Positions 9,130 to 16,695 of a stretch of DNA of 64,000 nucleotides are shown here, in pieces. Every line of letters begins with the position of its first letter. The first letter of the stretch is position 1. This DNA comes from Kribbella soli (GTDB taxonomy: Bacteria > Actinomycetota > Actinomycetes > Propionibacteriales > Kribbellaceae). A program made the translations under genes and the position numbers. A model generated the notes under the pieces. That model did no database searches, was not told the origin of the DNA, and saw nothing but the letters and a program-made list of their open reading frames with translations. Location: assembly GCF_004331345.1 (NCBI RefSeq), contig NZ_SJJZ01000002.1, forward strand, positions 1,426,001 through 1,490,000, read 5' to 3'.

Positions 9130-9683
9130 TCACTGGCGGTTGACCCAGGCGAGGACATCGTCGAGGGCCCCGATTACGGTCAGCTTCTTCAGCGGAAAGG
9201 CTGCGATGAGGTCGCCGACATGCGTGGCTTGCTCGCAAGCGCGGACGAACGGGTCGGTACGGGGCTGGTCCGGATCTCGCGGCCCTCGTCTTCGACCTCG
9301 TACCAGAAGCACCCGTGCTGCGCAGCACCCAAAGTCGCTCGGAGGGTAAGCCATGATCGGTGTGCTACCGCGGCCGGATCACCGTTGTGCACCGCTTCAT
9401 CTATCGCATGCCATCCATCGGCGTTCACCAGCGCTGCCGTGCTGGTCCAGTCATGCCATGCAGTGAGTCGATCAACGTCCGCAAGTTCGACGACACGCTC
9501 GACCCAGAAGGCTTGCAGGTCAAAGAAGGCTTTCTTGAAGTGCAGCGCCCGTGTGGTCACTCTGATGAGCGTCCTGCGGACCGCGCCACCACGCAAGCAG
9601 TTTTGGCGCCGCCAACTCCAACTCGGCTCGGTGATGCTGGTGACGTGGCGGTCGACCTTCGACGCACCGGCCATCACACACAT
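9130..9683 (-). pseudogene. Hypothetical protein gene broken by a -1 frameshift
   Basis: No family recognised. The 5' part reads in one frame to about EGREIRTSP (near 9265) and the 3' part continues in another frame as RTDPFVRACEQATHV and on to a natural stop at 9130. The frames join if one C is added to the run of four at 9261-9264 (G on the plus strand), giving about 184 aa. This may be a real mutation or a homopolymer sequencing error. The product has no signal peptide or membrane segment. The gene starts near 9683 (ATG; a second ATG at 9674) and is divergent from the DUF222/HNH gene, sharing the region with the LexA box at 9709-9720. Confidence 0.5.
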
Positions 9684-9696
9684 CCCGATTTCAGAT

Positions 9697-9726
9697 TTGC
9701 ACTTAAGGGAACATTTGTTCTAATAT
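9697..9726 (+). promoter_or_regulatory. Leaderless promoter of the DUF222/HNH gene
   Basis: TTGCAC (9697-9702), an 18-nt spacer and TAATAT (9721-9726) form a good sigma-70-type promoter. The -10 ends 5 nt before the ATG at 9732, which puts the transcription start at or next to the A of ATG. No usable Shine-Dalgarno fits in between, so a leaderless mRNA is likely. Confidence 0.7.
9709..9720. promoter_or_regulatory. LexA (SOS) box
   Basis: GAAC-ATTT-GTTC matches the GAAC-N4-GTTC core of Gram-positive and actinobacterial LexA boxes with no mismatch. It lies in the spacer between the -35 and -10 of the DUF222/HNH gene, a position where bound LexA would block RNA polymerase. Confidence 0.75.
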
Positions 9727-9731
9727 GAGGC

Positions 9732-11504
9732 ATGGCGGTGATCGTTGAACCTCTGCACCCTGGCGACGCTGATCTCGCCGGGTTCGCCGCCACGCCACGC
9801 TGGATCACGGCTTGGTTGGAGAAAGAGGAAACGCCTTCGCTCGATGCGGCGCCGGCGGCTTGGTTGGACGCGGTAGGTCCGCCCGATGATCTGTATGACC
9901 CCGAGGACCCTCATCCTCCTCGGTTCCTGGGCGAGGAGGATCTGTACGACGACCTGCCGCCGATGTCGCGGGTCGACCGCCTGGACTGGGAGTTGTGGGC
10001 CGGGGTAGATCAGGACGAGGCCGAACGCGAGATGCTGCGCCTGAAGGCGCCGGCGTGGGTGTTCCTGCCACCCGGCGCCGAGCTGGCCGCCGCGCTGGAG
10101 CCGGTGCGACCACAGTGCGAATCGCCCACAGCGCTGATCGAACTGATGAAGGCCGCGTCCCGGATGGTGTCGTGGGCGGAGTCGATCAAGGCCGACGCGA
10201 TGGCGTCGTTCGTCCGCCAACGCAAGGCTCAGGCAACAGAGATTCCCCGACCGACCCAGATCGACTCCTCGGGCCGCCCCATCGATCCCGAGCGCTCCTG
10301 GGCCGCCGAGATCGGTGCCGCTTTGCACCTGTCCAAGGACACCGCCGCTCGCCACATCGACACCGCCCTGCATCTGACCGGACCACTCGCAGCCACTCAC
10401 ACCGCACTGCGCTGCGGTGCCCTGACCTGGTCCAAGGCCCTCTCGATCTCCGGGGCCACCCGGCACCTGCCCGACGACGCGGCCCAAGCCGTCGAATCCC
10501 ATGTCCTGCGCCGTGCCGCTTCCCAGACCCACGCCAACCTGTGCAAGTCTCTCCGCCGACAGGTCGCCAAACACTGCGCCGCGGACGAGGCCAACCGGCA
10601 CCGTGAGGCGGTTCGAGACCGCACCTGCAAAATCGTGCCGCTGGCCGACGGCATGGCCGGTCTCTGGGTCGTCCACACCGCCGACAAGATCCAGCAGATG
10701 TGGATCGTCGTCCAAGCCATGGCCGACCTCGCCAAACGAGGCACGTCTTCCGTGCCGACCGCCAGTGACGCCGGTGCAGCAGCAACCGATGCCGCCGGCA
10801 ACTGTGCGGCCGATCGCTCGCCAGAGGCAACGACTGGTGCGGTTCGTGATGCTGCAGGCGGGCAACCGATACGAGACGATCGCACCGCCGATCAGCGGCG
10901 TGCCGATGCCATCGTCGACGTCTTCGAACACATGCTGCACAACGGCCTCGACTGGCTCGGCAGACGCCTACCCGACCACCACCGCCGACGACCCCACATC
11001 GAGATCTTCGTCCCCATCACCACCCTGCTCGGGCTGGACGACAACCCCTGCGAACTCACCGGCTACGGACCCATCCCCGCCGACATGGCCCGCCGCATCG
11101 CCACCGACGGCACCTGGCGACGCCTGCTCACCGACCCCACCAACGGCGCCGTCCTCGAGGCCTCCACCACCCGCCACGACCCCGGCATCGCCGTCACCGA
11201 AACCCTGCTTGCCCGCCACCCCGTCTGCGCCTGGCCCGGCTGCAACCGCACCTCCCGCGACTGCGACCGGGACCACACAACACCCTTCGCACAAACCGGC
11301 CGAACGACCCTCACCGGGCTCGTGCCCTACTGCGAGTACCACCACGTCGTGAAGGACACGCCGGCGTGGGGATGGACCAGCACCGCCCACCCCGACGGCT
11401 CCGTCACCCTCACCGCACCCACCGGCCACCGCTATACAACAGTCCCGCCAGCCCGCGGCCCCATCTCAGAGGAGCCAGACACCCCCGACCCTCCACCTTT
11501 CTGA
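9732..11504 (+). CDS. DUF222 / HNH endonuclease domain protein (13E12 repeat type)
   Basis: 590 aa. The DUF222 domain covers most of the protein (KDTAARHIDTALHLTGPLAATHTAL in its middle). An HNH nuclease lies near the C-terminus, about residues 495-540, with CAWPGC, DCDRDH and CEYHH giving the zinc and catalytic His/Asn positions. This is the family of the mycobacterial 13E12 repeats, several of which are reported to carry LexA boxes. Here the ATG follows a promoter with a perfect SOS box and almost no leader. A DNA-damage-linked nuclease role is inferred. It is unrelated to the sugar genes on both sides and its last 73 nt overlap the convergent hydrolase gene. Confidence 0.85.
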   Translation: MAVIVEPLHPGDADLAGFAATPRWITAWLEKEETPSLDAAPAAWLDAVGPPDDLYDPEDPHPPRFLGEEDLYDDLPPMSRVDRLDWELWAGVDQDEAEREMLRLKAPAWVFLPPGAELAAALEPVRPQCESPTALIELMKAASRMVSWAESIKADAMASFVRQRKAQATEIPRPTQIDSSGRPIDPERSWAAEIGAALHLSKDTAARHIDTALHLTGPLAATHTALRCGALTWSKALSISGATRHLPDDAAQAVESHVLRRAASQTHANLCKSLRRQVAKHCAADEANRHREAVRDRTCKIVPLADGMAGLWVVHTADKIQQMWIVVQAMADLAKRGTSSVPTASDAGAAATDAAGNCAADRSPEATTGAVRDAAGGQPIRDDRTADQRRADAIVDVFEHMLHNGLDWLGRRLPDHHRRRPHIEIFVPITTLLGLDDNPCELTGYGPIPADMARRIATDGTWRRLLTDPTNGAVLEASTTRHDPGIAVTETLLARHPVCAWPGCNRTSRDCDRDHTTPFAQTGRTTLTGLVPYCEYHHVVKDTPAWGWTSTAHPDGSVTLTAPTGHRYTTVPPARGPISEEPDTPDPPPF

Positions 11505-12286
11505 TGCGAGCAATGGGTCGGAGCCAGTGAGGTCAGCCAACTCTCGATCAGGTTGACGAACTGCGCCGGGCGCTCGTGGTGCAGGAAGTGGCCGCAGCCG
11601 TTCCACAGGACGACCCGTGAGCCGTAGGGCAGCGACAGGCCGATGTCCCACGCGGCCATCTCGGGCGTCGGGCGAATGCACAGCAGCGGTTGGGTCAAGC
11701 CGGCGAGTCGCGTGACTGCGGCCGGACGCGCGCCGAACGCGTCGGGGTCCGTGTACATACCCGCGTAGCTTTCGGCGAGCACGTGCCCCGGTGTCGCGAG
11801 CAACTGGTCGCGGATCGCGCCGGCAGACAGTCCGAGTTGGCGGACTGCCGCTTCAGGTCCGTCGTTCCGCAGGGCGGTCAGACGCTGTTCGAAGGTGGCT
11901 GCCTCGGCCTCGTCCGCGCCGTACGCCGGATCGATGGCCACGACCGCCGCGACCAGGTCAGGACGTTGCAGTGCGAGCTCCGCGACGATCTGTCCGCCCA
12001 TCGAGTGCCCGACCGCGACGACCGGCCCGAGGTTCATCCGGTCGACGAGCATCGCGAGATCTGCCGCGTAGTCCGCCGGCCGATACCCGTGCCGGAGTAC
12101 CGGCGAACGCCCGTGACCGCGCAGGTCGACCGTGATGACGCGATGGCCCTCGAACCTCAGGCCGCTCCACGCGCGGCTGTCACCACCCCAGCCATGGACG
12201 AGCAGCAGCGGATCACCCGTACCGGTGTCACTCAGCCAGATCGGAACCCCGCGGGCTTCGACATTCGCCGCCATGGATGGCAGCAT
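11432..12286 (-). CDS. Alpha/beta hydrolase
   Basis: 284 aa from the ATG at 12286, or 280 from ATG 12274 (MAANVEARG); neither has a clear RBS. Fold motifs are LLLVHGWGGDS (residues 28-37), the nucleophile elbow GHSMGG (Ser95) and the late GCGHFLHHE holding the catalytic His. No signal peptide, so cytoplasmic. Substrate unknown. The domain normally ends near FVNLIESWL; the last 27 or so residues (rich in Gly and Ser) are read antisense through the end of the HNH gene, so the tail is probably a late acquisition after loss of the original stop. The 17-nt promoter element at 12285-12301 abuts its start and the LacI gene at 12359 diverges from it. Confidence 0.75.
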   Translation of the reverse strand: MLPSMAANVEARGVPIWLSDTGTGDPLLLVHGWGGDSRAWSGLRFEGHRVITVDLRGHGRSPVLRHGYRPADYAADLAMLVDRMNLGPVVAVGHSMGGQIVAELALQRPDLVAAVVAIDPAYGADEAEAATFEQRLTALRNDGPEAAVRQLGLSAGAIRDQLLATPGHVLAESYAGMYTDPDAFGARPAAVTRLAGLTQPLLCIRPTPEMAAWDIGLSLPYGSRVVLWNGCGHFLHHERPAQFVNLIESWLTSLAPTHCSHQKGGGSGVSGSSEMGPRAGGTVV

Positions 12287-12302
12287 AGTTAACGTTTTCT
12301 AC
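12274..12302 (+). promoter_or_regulatory. Candidate LacI-gene promoter with embedded 17-nt operator element
   Basis: TGGATG (12274-12279), 17 nt, TTCTAC (12297-12302). The spacer and -10 hold ATAGTTAACGTTTTCTA (12285-12301), whose exact reverse complement is at 19654-19670 in the promoter of the hydroxyacid dehydrogenase gene. The centre TTAACGTT resembles LacI-family operators with a central CG. It lies between the divergent hydrolase and LacI genes. Confidence 0.5.
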
Positions 12303-12326
12303 ACCGAGTCAGGGCAAGACCCGGAC

Positions 12327-12337
12327 AGAAATTTTCG
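12327..12337. promoter_or_regulatory. CGAAA-N-TTTCG operator-like dyad, copy 3
   Basis: AGAAATTTTCG, one arm mismatch from the perfect copy at 2439-2449, 22 nt upstream of the LacI gene at 12359. Suggests autoregulation. Confidence 0.45.
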
Positions 12338-12358
12338 ACCGGACAGAGAGGTTGGCGC

Positions 12359-13417
12359 GTGGCGCGAGTGAGCCTCGGGAGCCGTCCGACGGTGAAGGAT
12401 GTCGCCGCGGCCGCGGGCGTGAGCGCCACGACGGTTTCGCGGGTGCTCGCCGGGAACTACCCGGTCAGCGCCTCGACCCGGAAGCGAGTACTCCGGGCCG
12501 TGCAGGACCTCGACTACGTGATCAACGCGCAGGCCCGCGCCCTGGTCGGCGGCACGACGCGGACCGTCGCGTTCATCATCCGCGACCTCGTCGGTCCGCT
12601 GTTCGCCTACATCGGGCAAGGCGTCGAGCAGCAGGCCACCGCCGAGGGCCGCGTGTGTCTGGTCTGCACCCATCACGGCGACGCCGATCGCGAGCTCGAA
12701 CTCATCGAGCTGATGCGTGAGCAGCAGGCCGAGGCGGTGGTGCTCGTCGGCGGCGGCCTGCGTACGCCGGAACACCTCGAGCGGATGGCACAGATCGCCC
12801 GGTCCCTCGAGCGAGTCGGCTCGCGTCTGGTGCTCTGCGGCCGCCCGCCGATCGGACCGGACGCACCCGCGACGGTCGTCGAGTACGACAACGAGGGCGG
12901 CGCGTTCGCGGTGACGAACTACCTGCTCTCGCTCGGCCATCGCCGGATCGCGTTCGTCGGCGCCGCCGAGCCGGAGCACACCACGACCAGCGCACGCTTC
13001 GACGGCTTCACCCGCGCTCACGCGGCGCACGGCCTGACGGTCGATCCAGGCCTCGTTGCCGGCGGCACCTTCGATCGCGAGTCCGGCTACCGGGAGACCA
13101 AGGCTTTGCTGAGCCGCGACACCGGCATGACCGCCGTCGTCGGCATCACGGACATCGTCGCGAGCGGAGTCCTCGCCGCGATCCACGACGCCGGGCTCCG
13201 GGTGCCTGAGGACATCTCGGTCGCCGGGTACGACGACATTCCGCTGAGCGCCGATCTCAATCCCCCGCTGACCACGGTCCACATCCCGCACGAGGAACTC
13301 GGGCGTTCCGCCGTACGGCTCGCACTCCATCGGGACGACTACGCGCAGGATCAGCACCTGATGCTCGGGACGCACGTGGTGATCAGGAAGTCGACCGCTC
13401 CGCCCAAGGAGCGCTAG
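12359..13417 (+). CDS. LacI-family transcriptional regulator (tandem copy A)
   Basis: 352 aa, GTG start after GAGAGG. HTH at about residues 12-32 (TVKDVAAAAGVSATTVSRV), then LAGNYPVS and a full effector domain with the canonical SVAGYDDIPLSADLNPPLTTV ending. The next gene, 7 nt downstream, is a paralogue with the same LAGNYPVS block, REQQAEAV/REQRAGAV and EYDNE(G/Q)GA(F/Y)A, so the pair arose by tandem duplication. Two operator-like elements upstream (12285-12301, 12327-12337) suggest autoregulation and shared control with the lyase and dehydrogenase genes. Effector unknown; an oligosaccharide or uronate released by the lyases is likely. Confidence 0.9.
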   Translation: MARVSLGSRPTVKDVAAAAGVSATTVSRVLAGNYPVSASTRKRVLRAVQDLDYVINAQARALVGGTTRTVAFIIRDLVGPLFAYIGQGVEQQATAEGRVCLVCTHHGDADRELELIELMREQQAEAVVLVGGGLRTPEHLERMAQIARSLERVGSRLVLCGRPPIGPDAPATVVEYDNEGGAFAVTNYLLSLGHRRIAFVGAAEPEHTTTSARFDGFTRAHAAHGLTVDPGLVAGGTFDRESGYRETKALLSRDTGMTAVVGITDIVASGVLAAIHDAGLRVPEDISVAGYDDIPLSADLNPPLTTVHIPHEELGRSAVRLALHRDDYAQDQHLMLGTHVVIRKSTAPPKER

Positions 13418-13424
13418 GAGAACC

Positions 13425-14510
13425 ATGGCCAACAGCAGTACGCCGGGGTCCGGGCGGCGCAAGTCCTCGAGCTCACCGACGCTGGCCGACGTCGCCGCGC
13501 ACGCCGGGGTGTCGCCCGCGACGGTCTCCCGCGTCCTGGCCGGCAACTACCCGGTCTCCCGATCGGCGAACCAGCGCGTCCTGCGATCGATCCGCGAGCT
13601 CAACTACTCCGCGAACACTCATGCCAGGGCCTTGGCCGGAGTGCAGACGAAGACGATCGCCTTCATCCTCGCCGACGTCCGCGGCCAGTCGTTCGCGGAC
13701 GCGGCGCACGGCGTCGAGCAGGAGGCGTCGCGCCGTGGATGGCTCAGCCTGATCGGCACCACCCAGGGCGACTCGGAGCGGGAGCTCGCCCTGGTGCAAC
13801 TGATGCGCGAGCAGCGCGCCGGCGCCGTGATCCTGATCGGTGGTGTCACCACCGAAGCGGCCGACTACCGCGTGAAGATGACCGAGCTGGCCCGCTCACT
13901 TCACTCCGCCGGCTCCCTGCTGGTGTTGTGTGGACGACCTCCGCTGGGCGACGACGTACCCACCGCCGTGATCGAGTACGACAACGAGCAAGGCGCCTAC
14001 GCGATGACCAGCCATCTGCTGTCCCAGGGCCATCGCCGGATCCTCTTCCTCGCCGGCCCCGAGCGTCAGAGCACCAGTATGCAGCGGTTGGCTGGACATC
14101 GACGGGCCCTGCACGACTACGGCGTACCGGATGGGGCCGAGCTGGTCGAGCATGGTGTCTTCACCCGAGCCTCCGGCTACCAACTGACGAAGAACCGACT
14201 GGCCGCCGGGCAGGACTTCACCGCGGTCTTCGCGGCCACCGACGTCGTGGCCGCGGGCGTGTACGCCGCGGCCGCCGAGTTCGACCTGAGAGTCCCCGAG
14301 GACCTCTCAGTGGTCGGCTACGACGACGTCGAGCTGGCCCAGGACCTCCGTCCCCGACTCACGTCGGTCCACGTCCCCTACGAGGAACTCGGCCGCGCGG
14401 CGGCGAAGATCGCGCTGGACTCCCAGCACCAGCAGCCCGGCTGGACCGGAGACCACCGCCTCTTCACAACCCACGTCGTCGTCCGCAACTCGGTCAGCCG
14501 ACACGCCTGA
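13425..14510 (+). CDS. LacI-family transcriptional regulator (tandem copy B)
   Basis: 361 aa, start ATG after a TAGGAGAA ribosome binding site, 7 nt behind copy A and so in the same operon. A Ser-rich N-terminal extension of about 17 residues precedes the HTH (TLADVAAHAGVSPATVSRV). The effector domain is complete (SVVGYDDVELAQDLRPRLTSV). The recognition helices of A and B are close (GVSATTVSRVLAGNYP versus GVSPATVSRVLAGNYP), so they may read the same or very similar operators while differing in ligand pocket, or form heterodimers. That is inference. Confidence 0.9.
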   Translation: MANSSTPGSGRRKSSSSPTLADVAAHAGVSPATVSRVLAGNYPVSRSANQRVLRSIRELNYSANTHARALAGVQTKTIAFILADVRGQSFADAAHGVEQEASRRGWLSLIGTTQGDSERELALVQLMREQRAGAVILIGGVTTEAADYRVKMTELARSLHSAGSLLVLCGRPPLGDDVPTAVIEYDNEQGAYAMTSHLLSQGHRRILFLAGPERQSTSMQRLAGHRRALHDYGVPDGAELVEHGVFTRASGYQLTKNRLAAGQDFTAVFAATDVVAAGVYAAAAEFDLRVPEDLSVVGYDDVELAQDLRPRLTSVHVPYEELGRAAAKIALDSQHQQPGWTGDHRLFTTHVVVRNSVSRHA

Positions 14511-14542
14511 CCACCACATTTCAAGCCCCAACGCGCGGGTAA

Positions 14543-14568
14543 CCGGCTCTTGTGACTGAGTCAGCCGG
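14543..14568. terminator. Candidate hairpin between convergent genes
   Basis: CCGGCT (14543-14548) can pair with AGCCGG (14563-14568), with TGAC/GTCA inside. It overlaps the stop of the truncated LacI gene. Weak compared with the terminator at 5560. Confidence 0.35.
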
Positions 14569-15094
14569 CGGCCATGGAGTGGGGGTACGGCGGCGTACCG
14601 TCGAGGATGGTGGTCAGCACTTCTGAGACCGGTGTGCTGGAGTCAGCGGGGAGCAAGACGGACGGGATGTTGTAGGCGGCAAGGTACGCCACCTGGGTGT
14701 CGGTGAACTCCACGTCGAGGCCGATCACGCCGCGTGTGCCGCGAGCAAAGAGCCGTTCCAGCCAGAGCCGGGGTACTGGCTCTCCCCCGTTCACTGTCGT
14801 GACGACGAGAGCCAGCCCCGGCTTACGGGCGGCGTCAGCAAGGCCGGCCAGTACGTCACCGGCCCAGCCGCTGCTCTGACTGGCGACCACCACGTCGACC
14901 AGCTCGGACTCCTCGCGACGGTTGCCTGCGGCATCGGAATCCAAGGGATACCCGGCGCGACGCAGTACCTCACGTACCCGTGTCCTGGTGGCCGGGGCGA
15001 CATCCGGGTAGGCGCGCAAGACCTTCGAGACGGTCGAGATCGACACACCGGCCTCGCGCGCGACCACCGCGAGCTTCCTCCGTGGGGCGGACAT
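14561..15094 (-). CDS. C-terminally truncated LacI-family protein
   Basis: 177 aa. It has an intact HTH (KLAVVAREAGVSISTVSKVL, residues 7-26) and hinge, and the first half of the effector domain (VDVVVASQSSGWAGDVLAGL and GVIGLDVEF). Full-length LacI proteins have about 330-350 aa, so roughly half of the ligand domain and the dimerisation core are gone. The last 25 or so residues do not look like the family. No further LacI sequence exists downstream in any frame, because the next gene is the convergent LacI copy B. The start is 11 nt after the stop of the solute-binding protein gene, so it is the last gene of the ABC operon. It may be a DNA-binding remnant, an antagonist or decaying. Confidence 0.7.
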   Translation of the reverse strand: MSAPRRKLAVVAREAGVSISTVSKVLRAYPDVAPATRTRVREVLRRAGYPLDSDAAGNRREESELVDVVVASQSSGWAGDVLAGLADAARKPGLALVVTTVNGGEPVPRLWLERLFARGTRGVIGLDVEFTDTQVAYLAAYNIPSVLLPADSSTPVSEVLTTILDGTPPYPHSMAAG

Positions 15095-15105
15095 CGAGGA
15101 GGGCC

Positions 15106-16665
15106 TCACTGGCCCTTGAGATACGTGTTCGCCTGCTTCTCCATCTCCGCCTGCAGCTCGGCGAGGCCGGCCTTGTCCACCGCCTTCTTGAGGTTGTCGA
15201 GACCCTTGTCGACGTCGACCGCCCCGATCCACAACGGATTGCCGTACTGCGTCATCGCCGCGTTGACCTGGCTGTCCTGACGTTTCACCGGCGTCACGTC
15301 CGGCACGAACGACGCGTACGGGTCCAGGGTGAAGTTGTCGTACTTCTGCGCCCAGTCGAACCACGCCTCCTCGGTCGGCGTGATGTCCTTGATCTTGAGC
15401 TCGAGCTTTTGCCGCCAGCACAACGCGAACCCGGGGAAGCTGTACTGCGACAACTGCTGGAACTTGTCCGTGCCCACCGGCTTCCAGTCCGTGCCCTCGA
15501 CCCCGTAGCTGAGGAGGTCGTGGTTCTCCTTGATCGAGACCCAGTCCTCCAGCTGCATCGCCCGCTCGTTGCTCCGGCCCTTGACGTTGAGTACGACGAA
15601 GTTGTCGGCCTGGAACGTCTGGTTCGGCTTGGCGTCCTTACCGCCCCGCAGCGGTACGACGTTGGCGATCTGCGCGGTCGGAACGGCCTTGCGCAGCGGC
15701 GTGAGCGACTGCGACGACAGCCCGTCCGTCATCGCCCACCGGGTTGCGATGCGGCCGGACTCGAACTGGGACTTGATCGTGCTCGAGTCCACGTTCAGCG
15801 CGTCCTTGTTGATGATGCCGTCCAGGTAGTACTTGCGGACCTTGCGCAGCGCGTCGACGACGCCCGGGGCCTCCCAGAACGGGATCGGCTTCGCGGATCC
15901 GGTGCTCTTCCCGTCCTGCGCCAGGTAGAACGGGAGCGAACCGCCGCTGAAGGTCTGCACGCTGACGTGCGGGTTCTCCCAGTCGTGCTGGTTCAGCCAG
16001 CCGACCGGTGCGAAGGCCACCAGGAGATCCGGCATGTTGGACGAGATACCGATCGGCGTGAGCTTCTCCTTCTGCTTGACGTCGTACCAGAACTTCTCCA
16101 ACTGGTCGAACGTCGAGAGCTCGCCGGCACCGAGCTTGTCGGCCAGGTCCTGGCGGACGGTGAAGTGATGGAACCGTGCGGCCGAGTTCACCTGCGGGAT
16201 CCCGTACAGCTTGCCGGACCACTTGTTCTGCTCGAGCAGCTGCGGGTCCAGGGTCTTGCTCAGGTTCGGGTACTTGCTGATCAGATCGTCGACGGGAACC
16301 AGCGACTTGCTGGCGACGAGCTGGATCATGTTCAGCCAGCGAGCTTGCAGCGCGGTGTCGAAGTTCTCGCCGGCCGTGAACTTGAGCAGCGACTGCTGCT
16401 GGTAGTTCGACCAGGCGACGAACTGGGGAGCGATGGCGAAGCCCAGGTCCTTCTTGAGCTTCTCGTTGACCTTGGCAAGGATCGCCTCCCAGCCGGTCGG
16501 TGCGTCGCCGGGCAGCAGCAGGGCGAGGGTGTCTGCGGCCTTCCCGGAGCTCGGTGACGACGAGTCTCCGCAGCCGCTCAGTCCGAGCATGGCTGCGAGT
16601 GACAGGCCGCCGCCGGCGGCCAAGAAGCCGCGCCTGCTGAGGCCGGCGGGAGATGTGGCGGGCAC
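15106..16665 (-). CDS. ABC importer extracellular solute-binding lipoprotein
   Basis: 519 aa, GTG start with TGGAGG upstream. The N-terminus combines a twin-arginine motif (SRRGFLAAGG) with a lipobox (LSGC, Cys32), so it is probably Tat-exported and lipid-anchored. The body is a family 1/LplA-type binding protein (VAWSNYQQQSLLKFTAGENFD; LYGIPQ; GTDW). Such proteins of about 500 aa usually bind oligosaccharides. It is third in the operon 18533-14561, after two permeases. No ATPase is encoded here, as is typical for importers that share a MsmK/UgpC-type ATPase; one such ATPase lies far off at 61549-62601 but there is no evidence that it is the partner. Confidence 0.88.
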   Translation of the reverse strand: MPATSPAGLSRRGFLAAGGGLSLAAMLGLSGCGDSSSPSSGKAADTLALLLPGDAPTGWEAILAKVNEKLKKDLGFAIAPQFVAWSNYQQQSLLKFTAGENFDTALQARWLNMIQLVASKSLVPVDDLISKYPNLSKTLDPQLLEQNKWSGKLYGIPQVNSAARFHHFTVRQDLADKLGAGELSTFDQLEKFWYDVKQKEKLTPIGISSNMPDLLVAFAPVGWLNQHDWENPHVSVQTFSGGSLPFYLAQDGKSTGSAKPIPFWEAPGVVDALRKVRKYYLDGIINKDALNVDSSTIKSQFESGRIATRWAMTDGLSSQSLTPLRKAVPTAQIANVVPLRGGKDAKPNQTFQADNFVVLNVKGRSNERAMQLEDWVSIKENHDLLSYGVEGTDWKPVGTDKFQQLSQYSFPGFALCWRQKLELKIKDITPTEEAWFDWAQKYDNFTLDPYASFVPDVTPVKRQDSQVNAAMTQYGNPLWIGAVDVDKGLDNLKKAVDKAGLAELQAEMEKQANTYLKGQ

Positions 16666-16695
16666 AGTGCCTCCAGAAGTTGTGGGGGGAGACCG

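Noticed and set aside
9732..11504. The DUF222/HNH gene as a mobile element or homing endonuclease
   Set aside because: No repeats, target duplication, intron or transposase are visible around it; it looks like a fixed SOS-linked gene.
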